Shown here: piece by piece, positions 12,040 through 24,094 of the stretch
Layout: every line of letters starts with the position of its first letter
Position numbering within the stretch: the stretch's first letter is position 1
Assembly: GCA_965112735.1 (NCBI GenBank)
Contig: OZ218957.1
Location: 2,728,001-2,792,000 of the forward strand
Reading direction: 5' to 3'
DNA length: 64,000 nt
From: Phaeosaccion multiseriatum
Lineage: Eukaryota > Ochrophyta, other classes
Made by a program: the position numbers and the translations under genes
Notes under the pieces: generated by a model
Databases searched by the model: none
Told to the model about the DNA's origin: nothing
What the model saw: the letters and a program-made list of their open reading frames with translations, nothing else

Positions 12040-12929
12040 CGACCTCACTCCCCCATCCTCGCCGGCGGTGCGCGCGCGTACTCGGCGATAGGTGGAGTAG
12101 AAGTGGGCATCGCTGCTGCTGTTGTGGTCACGTGGGTAGGGTGGGGGCAGGGCATGGGACGGCGGGGGGCGGGGGCGAGGGAGGACAAGAGGATAAGGCC
12201 GCGCAGTCAGGGGCGCAGACAAAGGCTATGAGCAAGCTTCCTTGCCCGACAGGGGATACATGTACAAAAAGAGCTTTATGAAGTGTTGGGGCAAGGGGCG
12301 GGGAATGAATATGAGAGAACAGAGAAAAAATGATAGTTTGAAGAAGATGTGGCAAAGCTGCGACGGCATAAGAGCACGCAGGGCGAGAAGTACGGCAAGA
12401 GCACGGCAAGTACATTGTACTCATCGAGCTGCCATGTTGGTACATTTTCACCGATGGGCTCCGATCAGGGCCAGAGAAAGATCTGCCGTCTAAATATAGC
12501 AAACAACGAAGAGCGGTCCTGTCGAGAGGGCTCACCTGCTACTCAGCTCCTTAGTAGGTCTGCTGCAGCTGCTGCCCAGTCCGCGGTGTCGGCAAGCACG
12601 ACTTGAGCACGTGCGAATGAATAACCTTCTCGAGCTCATGAGATCTTCCTTCTCCCCGAACAAGTACGCGAGTCGCTCGACAAGTGAAAGTGCAAGCAGC
12701 ACCTCCAAGTCCGTGTCGCCTTCAATAGCTACTGTTGATTGGGGTGTAGTGGGCTCTCCATTTCGGGAGGGAGGGCTTCTTGCAATGTCGTCAGGGGCGG
12801 GCACGGGGGCGGCGCGGCGATGTCGCAGTGAAGACGGTCACAGATGGATTTGGACACCCACCATGGCAACATTGCGGTCCGAGGAAATGAAGATGAAGGA
12901 AGGAAGGAAATAAGGATTATCAAATAAGC
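12040..12929. promoter_or_regulatory. Divergent spacer: FAM210-like / lumen protein, with a small doubtful ORF
   Basis: 890 bases between outward-facing starts. A minus-strand frame at 12804..12532 contains a plausible-looking helix (EGDTDLEVLLALSLVERLAYL) but has no clear ATG, splice signals or family. The overlapping plus-strand frame 12611..12913 is equally long. I would not call a gene; if one exists on the minus strand it would break the strand alternation of the window. Confidence 0.35.
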
Positions 12930-14734
12930 ATGAAAATTTACGTCGCCCGACCCACGAGAAGCAGGCCTCCTGCTCTCGTCTGTACAGTTGGACTTCTTGC
13001 AGTGAGAGGGGCCGATGGTTTCACCTGCATGTGCCACGGACATCAGCATCCCGTGCTAAAGGGCGGTGATCCCGCCTCACTCCCCGAGAGCAGGAAGGAT
13101 TTCTTCCGCGATACGGCCAGGAAAGCGGCAGGAATCGCAGCAAGCTCTACCTTCGGCGCGGCGGTGGTGCAACATGCTCCACAGTCAACATCTATGGTTG
13201 CTGCAGCAGACTTGGTGTCGAGCATGGACGGCCGCTACATGCAGGGAGGCGGTTACGGTGGGGCGTTCAAGGAGCTCGTGCCAGTCGATGAGGCCAAGTG
13301 CTTTCCTCCGGAAGCCACGAGGTGGGTGGGTAAAGTGGCGGAGCGGCGGCGGGAGAGCACTGTGGCTCTCAACAGTGCTGTTGGGCAGATGGTCTATCTC
13401 ACACTACAGTCGTCCGTGCTCCAGGTGGGTGGGCGCGCCTGAGATGTGGAGTGCAATTGGTTGTCACAAGAGCAGGGACCTCTCTATCTCCTGCTGATGG
13501 GGACGAGCTGCTCTCTCTCTCCCTCTCTCTCTCTGTGATCCCCTCACACATGAACCTGCTACATGGCATGTACCTCAACCCTGCCCTCCTCTCAGGTGAA
13601 CAGCTCGCAGGTATCCACAGACGCAAGGTGAGGAAGGGGCGCAGAGGTCGTCGCCCTTGACCGGCACTTGGTCGTTGCTTCTGCTGCTGCTGCTTGTCGA
13701 TACCAGATGGGAGAAGAGCCTCTCCTGTGTATGCATGCGTGTGTGCGTGCGTGCATATTCCCTGAAGTCCCGAACTCCCTTTGGTATCCTCCTCTGCTGA
13801 TGGATGGGGGAACGTTTTACTCCGCCTTCGCTGTCACTATCACCCCGCCCGACCCCACCACCCCACCTCAGAGGGCAAGGCTGGACAGCTTTTGATCAGT
13901 CCCTCCCTCCCCTCCCCTCCCCTCCCATATGCCTCTAATCTCCCTCCTCGACAGGTCGGCGTACCGTGATGTCCGAGCAGTGCTCCGCGCCGCGCGTAGG
14001 TCGCCCAGCCGGGGCCTGAGCAGTGGAGGCAAGGTCGACAAGCTCTCTACCCTTAGAATGCAGACTCTCTCCGCAGCCTGCGAGTACTACCACGGAATGG
14101 TGCACTCCATGGGCCTCGCCTACCCAGACAGGCGCTCGCTGGTTAGTGAGCAACGGAGCGAGGAAGGAGAGGGAGGGAGGGAGGGAGGGAGGGATGAGGC
14201 CGGGCTGTCACAGCAAGGGGAGGGGATGGCAGTGGAGGAGAAATTGGAGGGCTTGCCAGGGCATGACTCTCTCTCTCTCTCTCTCTCTCTCTCCGCCCCA
14301 CTTGCCGCTGCTGTTGCTCGCTCCGTCTCACTCCCATCTCTTCCGCCCATCGGTCTTTCTATCTTACATTCGTATTCGCAGTCCGCGCCATCCCCAGAGA
14401 GCCCCCTCGGGCAAGCCGTGGCCGCCTTCGGAGGCCTTGACGCCGTGTTCGAACGAATTACACAAGCAGCGCAGCAGGCCCTCGCCAACGGCAACGAAGG
14501 GTGGGTGTGCGTGTGGAGCAAGAAGGCGGCAGTGGCGAAGGGAGGAGGAGGGGGCGCGCTTAGAGTGCAGCCGCCGCGGCTGGAGGTGGGGTTTTTCCGA
14601 GACAGCGAGTCGCCCCTGCTGGCAGAGGGGGGAGGTGGAGTGGTGGTGCTGGCCTTCCCTGTGCTGCTGCTCATGCCGCCGAGAGGCGAGGATGAGGCCG
14701 AGGGAGACGGCACAACAACCACCACCACCACCAC

Positions 14735-14771
<37 letters not shown>

Positions 14772-14900
14772 TTGAGTATCAGCTCAACGGCCGAGGGTCT
14801 GCAGGCTCTGATCCAGGCGTGGGCAGGCAGCGTAAACTGGACCACCGCCACGCAGCTCATGGAGGGGAAGCTCGTCAGCGATTTGTTCTACCAGGCGTGA
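12930..14900 (+). CDS. Unknown protein with bipartite plastid/lumen-type leader
   Basis: Four exons, 12930..13424, 13596..13627 (32-nt microexon), 13955..14141 and 14382..14900, all in phase (410 residues). The N-terminus has basic residues, then a hydrophobic core (ALVCTVGLLAVRGADG) followed by Phe (GFTC), like the signal-peptide/Phe cleavage leader of plastid proteins in red-derived secondary algae. A second basic region (SRKDFFRDTARK) and a hydrophobic Ala-rich stretch (AAGIAASSTFGAAVV) resemble a thylakoid transfer domain. The mature part has FPPEATRWVGKVAERRR, AACEYYHGMVHSMGLAYP and LDAVFERITQAAQQAL, mostly helical. The last exon has Gly-rich, poly-Thr and poly-Ser inserts and ends in GKLVSDLFYQA. 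I do not recognise a family. Plastid location is inference from the leader only. Confidence 0.6.
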
Positions 14901-16975
14901 GAGGGAGGAAGGCAGCTGGTGGTGGAGAGTACTGTAAGGCGAGTGACGGAGGGGAACTGTAGTTTATAAAATCTACTACTTCGTTCCGCTGTGGGACAGT
15001 GGGTGGACCCGTTGGCGGAGCTCCCTCCCACCGATCGCCAATCTCGTTTTGGTGTCGCGCCAAGGTTGGCTCACAGGAGCGGGCATTCACAGGCAGGATC
15101 GCGTGTGGTGATACAGCAACGGGTGGTGGGGCGGTGCTGCTGTGACCTCTCGGCGCCTTTCCCCTCTGCCCGGTTCTCTCTCTCCTTCATCCCGCGCCTA
15201 GCTTCCTCTGTCCGGCAGAAGGGGGAGAGAAGGGCAGATCGCCAGGCGGCAGTAGCAGCAGCAGCAGCAGCAGCAGCAGCAGTTGGCGATACATTAGTAC
15301 ACTGTGTGACATGGATGGACAGTCGACGGGAGGAGGGAGGAGGGAGGAGGCGCGAGAGACAAGCGTGTCAGGGGGCAAGAGCACCACCCCCCACCTCCCC
15401 ATCTACTCCCCTTGGGGCAAAGCGGTGGGGTTTCTCAGTCGGTATGTCAATGAGGCCCTTCCGTCCTTCTCCCTCCTCCGGCGGCGGCGGCGCCATCAGA
15501 CGGGTACAAGGGACAAGCAAGAGGCTGTTGGTATCGGTTAAGCTCTACTTAACTGAAACTGGACTCTCACTCTACACTGACCGAGGCATCCCAAACTGCT
15601 CGAAGTGAGTGAAGTGAGTGGGGGAGCAGTAGACCATGGGAGGAGAGGGTGACTGACTCTGTTTGTGAAACGCTTGGGAAGGAGGAAAGCGAGGGAAGGA
15701 GGTCTTTCGCGAAGGGCATGTCCACAACAGTACTGGAAAGGGGAATGGGGTAGTCAATGGGGTATGGCCCCTGCCGCCTTTGAGGAGATGAAGCAGGCGG
15801 TGCACGCCAATGGACGCCCCTGCCACTGCCAAGACTGACTTACGAGGGAAGAGTTTCAAAATACATGTAGATGGGGGATGGGCAGGGTTTGAGGGATCAA
15901 TTCTCAACGGACGGGTGCTCCTCTTTGCCGCCGCGTCTCTAAGTAGGGGGATGGGGGGAAAGCCCGGGGCCAAGGCCAGCTCTCATGGCAGCAGTTATAG
16001 AGTAGTAGCAGCGAGTAGGGGCGTATCCAAAATACAAACACTTTTTTTTCTATTCATTCCTCCCCATTTCCCACTGGTGTAGTATCGCTTTCTTGGACTT
16101 GTTCTTGTTGTTCCCCGTTGCCGCTGTAAGGCGAAGCTCGGCGTACCCCCTAAGTGAGGCTTCAATTATACACATCTTCCTGCCGCCCCCAAGGCCCAAG
16201 AAAAAGAACAGCAAACAAACACACACCTCTGACAACATTCACTCTTCAAAACTGCCCTGCCCTCTCCCTCCCCCTCCCTCTAAACTTTCTGTTGTTCCCC
16301 AAAGTCTCTAATCATACGTATGATACACTCACTCCTTTCCTCGATTCAATCGATGCCCATTACAGCCCCCCCCCCCGCCCCCAAATCAAAACTGCACTAT
16401 CAATCAACATCAATCAATCGATCTATGCCATTTCGCAGCCGCCTCTCCTCTCCTCTCCCCCCGCCCCACAACCGCGGCGGAGGAAAGAAAGTCTGTCTCT
16501 CTCTCTCTCGGCAGCCCACACACTCGGCCCTCCCTCGGCAGGCGGGTTCCATCCACAGCACTGACACTGAGCCCTTCCCCATCCGCTGCCATCCCCCTCC
16601 CCCCCTCGGCTCCTCTCTTAGACTCTACCTGACGCCCGCTGCCTCTGGTGGACCTACCCCCCCCCTACCCCGTGCTCTCTGCCTAGGCCGTGGCTGCCCT
16701 GTCCCCAGCCTCTCCGTGCACGTTGTAAATGTCGTCCAACGCGGGTCGGTTCTCCGCGCTCCACCCTTGCTGGGCTCCCTCCTGCCCGAGGCCCTTGAAG
16801 CTGTCCACCTGGTGTGTAAGAGGGGAGGGGAAGGGAGGGGGGGGGGGGGGGGTCATGCGACCAGATTAGATAGATAGATCAGGGCGGCACATTGCGGGGC
16901 AGACGGTGCAGACTTGGCTGAATCGATGGAACAACACAGAGGCCCTACTCTCTGAAGTAGGGGCTTGACAGACAG
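14901..16975. other. 2.1-kb convergent spacer
   Basis: Lies between the stops of the lumen-type protein and FadE. It contains a (CAG)n run at 15250-15282 ending in a variant TTGGCGATA cassette, another partial cassette at 15106-15120, an ankyrin-gene relic at about 15712-15838 (separate entry), homopolymer C/G runs at 16366 and 16838, and otherwise pyrimidine-rich sequence. Several short ORFs on both strands have no family resemblance and are not supported. Confidence 0.6.
15712..15838 (+). pseudogene. Relic of an F-box/ankyrin gene 3' end
   Basis: The last roughly 80 bases before the TGA match the 3' ends of ankyrin genes B and D almost base for base. They encode APAAFEEMKQAVHANGRP and then CHCQD-stop, against EEMKQWVHANGHPCDCQD in B. 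Weaker similarity upstream (CACAACAGTACTGGAAAGG against CACAGTACTTGAAAG in B) extends the relic to about 15712, with frame lost. No 5' part is present. It is a dispersed, truncated copy about 10 kb from the intact genes. Confidence 0.8.
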
Positions 16976-19900
16976 TTACAGGCTTTCGTAGTTGGCAGCT
17001 GAGGTGACTACACCCACCACACCACCCTCCTACCAACCCACCAACCCACCTGGATGATGATCTCCCTGGCGGCCTCAACCTCATCGATGAACTGCTGCTC
17101 TGCAAGCGTTGGTTCTCTCTTCTCCTTCCGCAGCGTCGCCAGCACCTTGTCTGCCGCCACGGCCTTGGGCAGCGTGGCGTGGATGAGCGCCACTCGGTCG
17201 CTCACATCCTTGGACACAAACAGGTTCTCGGCCATGAGGTCTCGCACACCGCTGTCCGTGGACGCCAGCTGGGAAACCTCCCTAGAGAGCTTGTCCGAGG
17301 GGCGCGCGTAGCACCGTCCCGTGGGGAAGGCCGTGGCCTGCATGGCCCAGGCCAGCGGACGGGTGGGGAAGTTGGCAAAGATGCCGTAGAAGGCGTCCTC
17401 AGTGTCCGCCAAGATGGTCTGCATGGCGAAGTCGGTCACCTTGTCCAGCCCCTCCACCCCGGGGTGTGAGGCGGCGTACCACAGCGTGGAATAGCCCAGC
17501 ACAAGGTTGGACAACACGTCGGCGTAGCGGCCTGAGGGGGGAGGGGGAGGCGGGGCAGAGAGAGAGACGGGAGAGAAATGGGTCAGAAAGCCGTAGAGAG
17601 AAGGTTCCTCCCCGTTAGGAGTACGCTCAGAATTGCAGGAGTGCCACCCCTCCCTTCCTCCCCTTCTTCCCCCTCTCCCTTATCCTGACCTGAGAGCATC
17701 TCGGCGAACTTAATCTTGCCCCCCATAGTGAGGCTCACATCCGCACAGAAAGCAAACGCCGATGTAAGGCGGTCCAGCTGAGACGCGTAGTGTGCCTCCC
17801 TATCTCCCCCTGAGCTCCTCGAGCGGGTGAGTGCGCGTGTGAAGGTCTTGGCGCTGTTGACGACACCGTGCTTGACGATCTTGCCAAGAGCATCGTTGAA
17901 GCCCTTCTGATCATCCCCCTGCTGGATAGCCTTGATAATGTCAAGCAGGTGTGGGTGAGAGCGCGTCAGCCCCTGTCCGAAGATGATGAGGGAGCGTGTG
18001 AGCGTGTTGGCTCCCTCCACGGTGATTGCGATGGGGATGGCGGTGTAGGCGTTGGCCATGAAGTTGCTGGGGCCGTTGCAGATGCCCGCACCTGAGGAGG
18101 AGGAGGAGGAGGAGGAGGAGGAGCAGAGGAGGGATACGTTAGCAGCCAAGGAAGGACGAAGGGGCCTAGAGGGGTCGTGAGTTAGTGGGTAGGCCTAACC
18201 AGTCCCAAAAGCGGTAAGGGTAGGGGTGGGTGGGAGCATGCAAGTAAGAGCTCAAGTTCTCTCTCTCTCTCTCTCTCTCTCTACGTAAGGAGAATGTGTC
18301 CTAGATGAAGGTGACAGGAGAGAAGCATTGACGCACCTCCGAGCACGTCCATGCCGTCGTTGACGACTGTACGCATGCGCATGGTGAGCTGCTGCTTCAA
18401 CACGGCACTCAGCACGGCGGGCTGCTCGTGGTCGTTGAGCATCGCGTTCATCAGCGCCTGGAAACCCGACAGACGGACAGAGAGGCAGTGAGGGACGGGC
18501 AGGCAGGGAGACAGACAAGACAAAAAGTGACGCGTGAGTGGAGTGGGCCATGCAGGAAGACGGCGACGGTTCACAAGATGGTGCTAGATGGCAGTTCCCC
18601 AAGTGAGACTGACCTGGGCGGAAACATTGACGAGGGCGTTGCCCGCCACTCGGGCCAAGTGCTCCTGTACGCCCTCCAGCTCAGCAAGGGGCACCTTTGG
18701 GGAGTGAGGAGGGTGAACAGATGGTAGCAAATGCAGAGGGACGGGCTTCGGTCAGCTTTCCGCCTTTCGCTTGCAGTGGTGATACGCGTCTTCACATACA
18801 CAAACCGTGCGACAAAAGGAGAGGGAAGGGCAAAAGAGTACGCCTTGAAGCGCAAACAGAAACTCCACATACAAAGCAAACCCCCCCACATGCAAAGCCC
18901 CTCACCTTGAACTGCTTGCGAATGCGTGCATAAGCCCCCACCGTGGTGAGCACGCTCTTGCTGGCAGCGACGCTCATGGCGGGCAGGGACACCCCCCTGC
19001 CCTCCGCCAGACAGTCCATCAGCATGTTCCATCCGAAGCCCGCCCTCTCCTGGCCGCCGATGATCTGATCCAAGGGGATGAACACGTCCTCGCCCTCCAC
19101 CGTGCCGTTCATGAAGGCGGCGGAGCAAGGGTCTGTTGGGAAGAGGTGGGTAGATGGAGGGAGGTGTATGTGTGAGGAAGGAGGGGCGTGAGCAAGGAGA
19201 GTGGAACACACATTGTAGCAGCACAAGAGTAATGCTCGAGCATATCCTTCCACTGCCTCTCTTTCTCTCTCTCACTTCTCTCCTCCTCCCCACCTCCACT
19301 CTACTTCCTCCCCTCCATCCCCTCCGCCCCTCCCCCCCCACCTCCTCCCCCCCCCCTCTCTCTCTTACCGTGGCGGTCTCCCAGACGAAGCCCCGGGTGT
19401 CCCCTCTCCAGCAGCACCACGGTGATGCCCTCGCTCCCCTTGCCCTGCAGCAAGCCCTGAGGGTCCTTCAAGTTGAAGGCCAGGCCAACAATCCCAGCCA
19501 CGGGCGCCAGCGTAATGTACCTCTTGGCAAAGGTTGCCCTCACCCCCATCACCCCATTCTCCTCCACCACCACTCCCGAGTCCCTCATGGAGGCGGCATC
19601 GGAGCCCGAGGCGGCGCCCGTGAGCCCAAAGCAAGGTATGAGCTCTCCCGTAGCGAGGCGAGGCATGTAATTCTGCTTCTGCTCCTCGGTTCCGTATCGA
19701 CCGAGCAGCTCTCCGGGGCCGAGGGAGTTGGGCACCATGACAGTGACGGCTGCGCTGCCGCTGCGGGAGGCGATCTTCTGCACCACTTGGGAGTGGCCGT
19801 GTGCGCTGAAGCCAAGGCCTCCGAACTCCTTGGGGATGCACCTGTGTTGTTCAATAGGGAGAGGAGTGGAAAGAGTGGTGGGCAGGAGCGGGGAGGGGCG

Positions 19901-20620
19901 GGCACACATCATTATCGCACGCCAACGAGCAGCTTGCGTTTGCAAAGTAGGGGCGGACCGTCCACACTCACATGCCGAGGAACTTCTTCTCGCGCATAAA
20001 GTCCCACACGGGCTTGGAGAGATCCCTCTCCTTGACAATGTCGTAGTCCTTGATCATCTCGCACAGCTCCTCGACCTCATTGTCCATGAAGGACTGCTCT
20101 TCGGGGCTGAGCTGCGATACGGTATACTGCTTCTTGAGGGACTTGAGGTTGGCGGTGCCGGAGAAGATCTCGCGGTCAAAGCCAACGGTTCCTGTGTGTG
20201 TGCATGGGCGGGGGAGTGGGGGGTGGGGTGGCCGTGTGGTGTGGAGGTGTGGAGTGAGCGTTGCTTGTGTGGTTGGGAGTATCGTAAAGCGGGGGGGGGG
20301 GGGCAGGGCTTTAAAGGGATGGCGAGAGCGTGGGATGGGTGTGGAAAGAGAAGAGGGGAGAGAGAAGCGCTGCAGGGAAGTGTGGAGATGGAAGAAGGGA
20401 ACACAGCCCGCAGCCCCCTCCTGAAAAACGCAACGGAGGGTGAAGTTGAACTGGTGCTGTACGGACCTGCATTGAGGGCAGCGGCCTCCGTGCTGGAGAT
20501 CTTGGGCGTGACTTTCTTGGCCAAGTTGTAGGCTGCGGGGATGAAGGTCCGCTGTGTCTGCTGCTGGAGCTGCGCCAGCGTCTGGGCCTTCCGCAGGCCT
20601 CGGCCAGTGATCCGCTGCAT
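16976..20620 (-). CDS. FadE-type long-chain acyl-CoA dehydrogenase, mitochondrial
   Basis: Nine exons: 20620..20467, 20191..19972, 19841..19369, 19132..18906, 18694..18614, 18457..18337, 18091..17690, 17531..17046, 16998..16976, in phase (728 residues). It catalyses FAD-dependent alpha,beta-dehydrogenation of acyl-CoA in beta-oxidation. After a leader rich in Arg/Gln (MQRITGRGLRKAQTLAQ) come EEQSFMDNEVEELCEMIKD, IPKEFGGLGFSAHGHSQVV, VTVMVPNSLGPGELLGRYG, CFGLTGAASGSDAASM, IIGGQERAGFGWNMLM, ERMR-like LTMRMRTVVNDGMDVLGG and AITVEGANTLTRSLIIFG. These match the bacterial FadE lineage. The C-terminal region (EPTLAEQQFIDEVEAAREII then QV) fits the FadE-specific DUF1974 extension rather than animal VLCAD. 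The final 23-nt exon giving ANYESL-stop is the least certain; a donor at 17051 would change the last residues. Confidence 0.88.
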
Positions 20621-21092
20621 GGCGAAAAGCGATTCGGAAAGGGGAGTTGCCTTTGCTTTTTTCTTCTAACCGCCCGATGCTGGTACTACGCCTGCTCTGC
20701 GTGAAGCTCCTGACCCTAAAGCTGAAGCTCTACTAGGGAAAGACGTTTCCTTCTTTTTGCTGTATGCGGGTCCCTTTGCTGTTGTTCTTTCCTGATCGAA
20801 CTTGCCTGAACCTGGTAAACACTTGAAGTCCAACCCCCTCGGGTCAGAGCCGTCTGTTGCCATCCTTCTCCTAGCCTCCTTCTCTCCTAGCCTCCTTCCC
20901 TCCTCCTCTCGTCTTCGGTCGCACGGTTGGACCCGTATCTCCTCCTTCCGAAGAGGAGAGCGAGGGAGACCCGGCTAGGCAGAGACATCAGGCCCAGGGC
21001 CAACCGGGAGTCTTTCACAAAGAAAGAAAGATGATGAGATAAGGCGTGGGTCGTGTCTCTCTTTCAACGGGGAGCAATAGCTCGGGTGAGCG
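20621..21092. promoter_or_regulatory. Divergent spacer: FadE-like / DUSP protein
   Basis: 472 bases between outward-facing starts. A tandem CTCCTTCTCTCCTAGC-like repeat (16-17 bp, about three copies) lies at 20867-20910. No coding signal. Presumed shared promoter region. Confidence 0.4.
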
Positions 21093-22854
21093 ATGGGGAG
21101 CTACGCAGGAGGAAACGACCTGGCGACCGTCCACCGGCGGCGCACGGAGGAGCTCCGCCTCATCGGGAAGTACGACTCGTAAGTAGTGGTCAGGAGGCAG
21201 AGAGCGTTGCATGGAACATTTGGGGGAAGGCCTTGGTAGCTTAGGCGCTGCATCCCCTCTCCTGTATCCGCATTCCCTTCATCTTTCTTCGTTGGTTGTG
21301 AGCTGTGACATTATGACCTTCCTTGCCATGGGCGTCTCTCTGACAGTACCCCTTCAGAGGGGGCGGACGAACCTTCACGACTTCGTCTGGCCCGTCCAGT
21401 CAACTCCGTTCCGCCTCAGCGAACCCCCCCCCCCCTCTCAACTACCGTTGCCTTGCTGCCTGCATTGTCCTGCCTATCCCCTTCTCCCCTCTCCCCTACC
21501 ACTCAACTCGACTCAACTCGACTGAGGGCAGAGCGACCATCAACCCTAGGAGAGAGTGCTGGTTCCTGGTGGAGACTTCCTGGTTGGAGGGCTGGGCCAA
21601 GTTCGTAAGGGGGGAGGGCCCGCCGCCAGACAGTATTAGCAACAAGAAGTTGTTTGAGGGGGACTTGAAGACCCCTGTCAAGGACCTCAAACCCAAGGTG
21701 GACTACCGCGGAGTGAACCCCATGGTGTGGTTCCTCTACAATGAGATGTACGGCAAGGACGAGTGCCCCGAGGTGTGCAGGTGAGTGAGTGATGTTGATG
21801 GGTGGGGAGTGAGCAGATGGAGGGAACGGGGACGGTAGATACAACAGAGAGAGAAAGCGGAAAGAGAGAGAAGAGAGAGAGAGAGAGAGAGCGCGCGCGA
21901 AAGAGAGAAGAGAGAGATGAGAGAGACATGAGAGGAAGAGAACAAGACAGAGATAGAGGGAGAGAGAATGACTACATGTATCACAGAACGAGAGGCGAGA
22001 GAGAGAGAGAGAGAGTCTCGAACGTGGAAATCAAACGCCGCTCAGGACATGAATCAGACTCGGAGAGCCGCTAGCCGCCCCTCCCTCACCCCCCTGCACC
22101 CCGCCCCTCCCCCCTCTACATCACCACTCCCCTCCTCCTTCCTTCCTCCCTTCGGTCAGATACGTCATCGACCTGTACGAGCTCGAAGTTCCTGCCAAGT
22201 ACAAGGCAGAGATAGAGGCCGGGCCGCGCAGGAAGGCCAAGCTAGAAGTGCAGAAGATGAGGTGGAGGGTGGAGCCGCCGGACATCGCCAGGCAGGAGCA
22301 AGAGGTGCTCTGCGGATGTGTCACAGAGGTATGGATGGTGTGTTGGTGATACAGGGGTGGGGTGGATGGAGACAAGCTTTTTCGGTTGGAGAGAGAAATC
22401 CCTGAGAGAAGAAGTGAAAGCCAAGCGCGCGCGTGTGTGTGTAGTGTATTTGTGTGTGTGTGTTTGTAGTTCTCCATGTTCTGACTGAGTCTCTTTCACA
22501 GCGATTGCCCCCTCACAGTCTCATCTTTCTCGCTACCACCCGCCCCTCTCTCTTCCTCTCTCTCCCTTCCCTTGCCCCTACTCTTGTCATTGCTCTCCCT
22601 CGCTGCTCCGTGTATCACTATCCCCTGGCCCTTGTCAGTCAATGCTGGACTGCGTCTTCATCAACCTCTTCACGTGCTGCTTCAGATGCCGCTGCTTCCG
22701 CTGCCTGCCCTGCTGCCGCAAGTCCTCGGGCCCTCGCTACACACGTGTCAACTACGCTGACGCCGACGCAGATGGCGACGATGAGATGCTCCAAGATGAT
22801 GCAGAGCTCGACGAGCAAGAGCAGGAGCTCGAGCGAGAGCTGGAGATGGTGTAG
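21093..22854 (+). CDS. Stand-alone DUSP-domain protein with Cys-rich tail
   Basis: Four exons, 21093..21178, 21532..21780, 22160..22328 and 22639..22854 (239 residues). Exon 1 encodes a basic helix (HRRRTEELRLIGKYDS). Exons 2-3 encode a DUSP domain as found in ubiquitin-specific proteases: RRECWFLVETSWLEGWAKFV, the Pro/Ile/Ser/Asn loop PPPDSISNKKLFEG, VDYRGVNPMVWFLYNEMYG, and YVIDLYELEVP. No protease domain follows. Exon 4 begins SMLDCVFINLFTCC and runs into a cluster of about ten Cys (FRCRCFRCLPCCRKSS), then an acidic Asp/Glu tail (MLQDDAELDEQEQELE). The Cys cluster next to hydrophobic residues suggests palmitoylation and membrane association, or metal binding; this is inference. Intron 2 is a GA-rich microsatellite, and intron 3 holds an exact TTGGTGATACAG cassette at 22343-22354. 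Confidence 0.78.
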
Positions 22855-24094
22855 CAGAGTGTAGCAGAGCGCCAGCGGCACATCGGTCGGCCATTGCCTC
22901 GGCGTTTGTCTGTGTGCCTACCTGCCTCGATGGATGGGTGCGGATGAGGCGAGTCCTAGTCGGCCCATGGTCCTCTCCTCTTCGCCTCCGCCTCCTCTGC
23001 TGCACGGCCATTCACGCCCTGCTGCCGCACTTGCCACTCCAGTGCCCTTCCGCGAGGGGCGGGAGGAGGGTGGGCGATGGGCACTGGGGTGGGGAGGATC
23101 ATCGATTGGAGGTGGTCTCGCCGAGGGGAGGAAGGGGGAGGAAGTCAAGTGGCCTAGGTGAGGGCCCTTCTCATCCCCTCCCTTTCTCGACGCACACCCA
23201 TACCCTGGGACTTTGGAGTGTCTTCGCCAAATAGGCTTTTTTGGCGACTTTCGTGCTCACGAGCTCTGATTTGCCGCTTCGCTGATGAAAGGGAGAAGCT
23301 GGAAGGAGAGGGAGCCTTAACCTACGCGTTTGTCTTCCCTCCCACGGAGGAGGGCCCTTTGCATATGCAGCTTCTTCCCTTTGGTATCCATCCACCGCCG
23401 AACAGGAGAATTGCGTCGATCGCTGTCCTCGATCTCCCTGCGGGGGAGGGGGATGTGCACGTAGGCCACGCCCTCCTCCTCTTCAAAGCCGGAAAGGGAG
23501 GGAGAGAGAGAAAGAGAGAGGAGGGGGGCAGAGAGGGAGGCGGAGCACAGCGTGGCGCGGAGACGCGAGCGAAGGCCCCCCCCTTTGACGCTTGGGAGGG
23601 AGGGAGGGAGGGAGGGAGGGAGGGGCAGCCGGGACGCAGGCTTGTGCAGAGCGACGGCTACAGTCCCTCGGGCGGCACTGGTGGGAGGGTGAGTTTCAGA
23701 GGGGGGGGCAATAGGGCCCTTAGTCAGCCAACTCCGTCAGTCATTCTGTCAGTCAGGCTCTGGTCAGTCCGTCAGTCGCTGAGTCGGTTCAGCCGGCGAC
23801 GCCCCTTCATCAAATGCCAAAGGCCGGCGGAGAAAGAAGGGAGGAGCATCCCACCCCTCAGTCGTTACGAGAAGGATTCGCCTCGAAGGAAAACAGCCAT
23901 GGGGGACGGACTTGTGTACAGGAAGCTGGGAGGGTGGACATGAATGAAGTGCCTCTTTATACTCTTGATACACAAGACATGGCAAGGGAATGGAACGCCC
24001 GGCTTTGTGCTTGTGCCCTTTTTGGTCCTCTGCAGGTACCATGAGAATGGCATGGGCGGGACCAGGCGGTGCTTGACGCAGGGGGCTGTTTTTA
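22855..24094. other. Convergent spacer, repeats only
   Basis: About 1.2 kb with GGGA repeats (23604-23632), GA-rich runs (23496-23530) and CAGTCAGT-type short repeats (23730-23790). ORFs here change identity from strand to strand and match nothing I recognise. Confidence 0.5.

Noticed and set aside
12532-12804. Small minus-strand gene candidate
   Set aside because: No ATG, splice signal or family; the opposite frame is equally open. Kept only as a note in the spacer entry.
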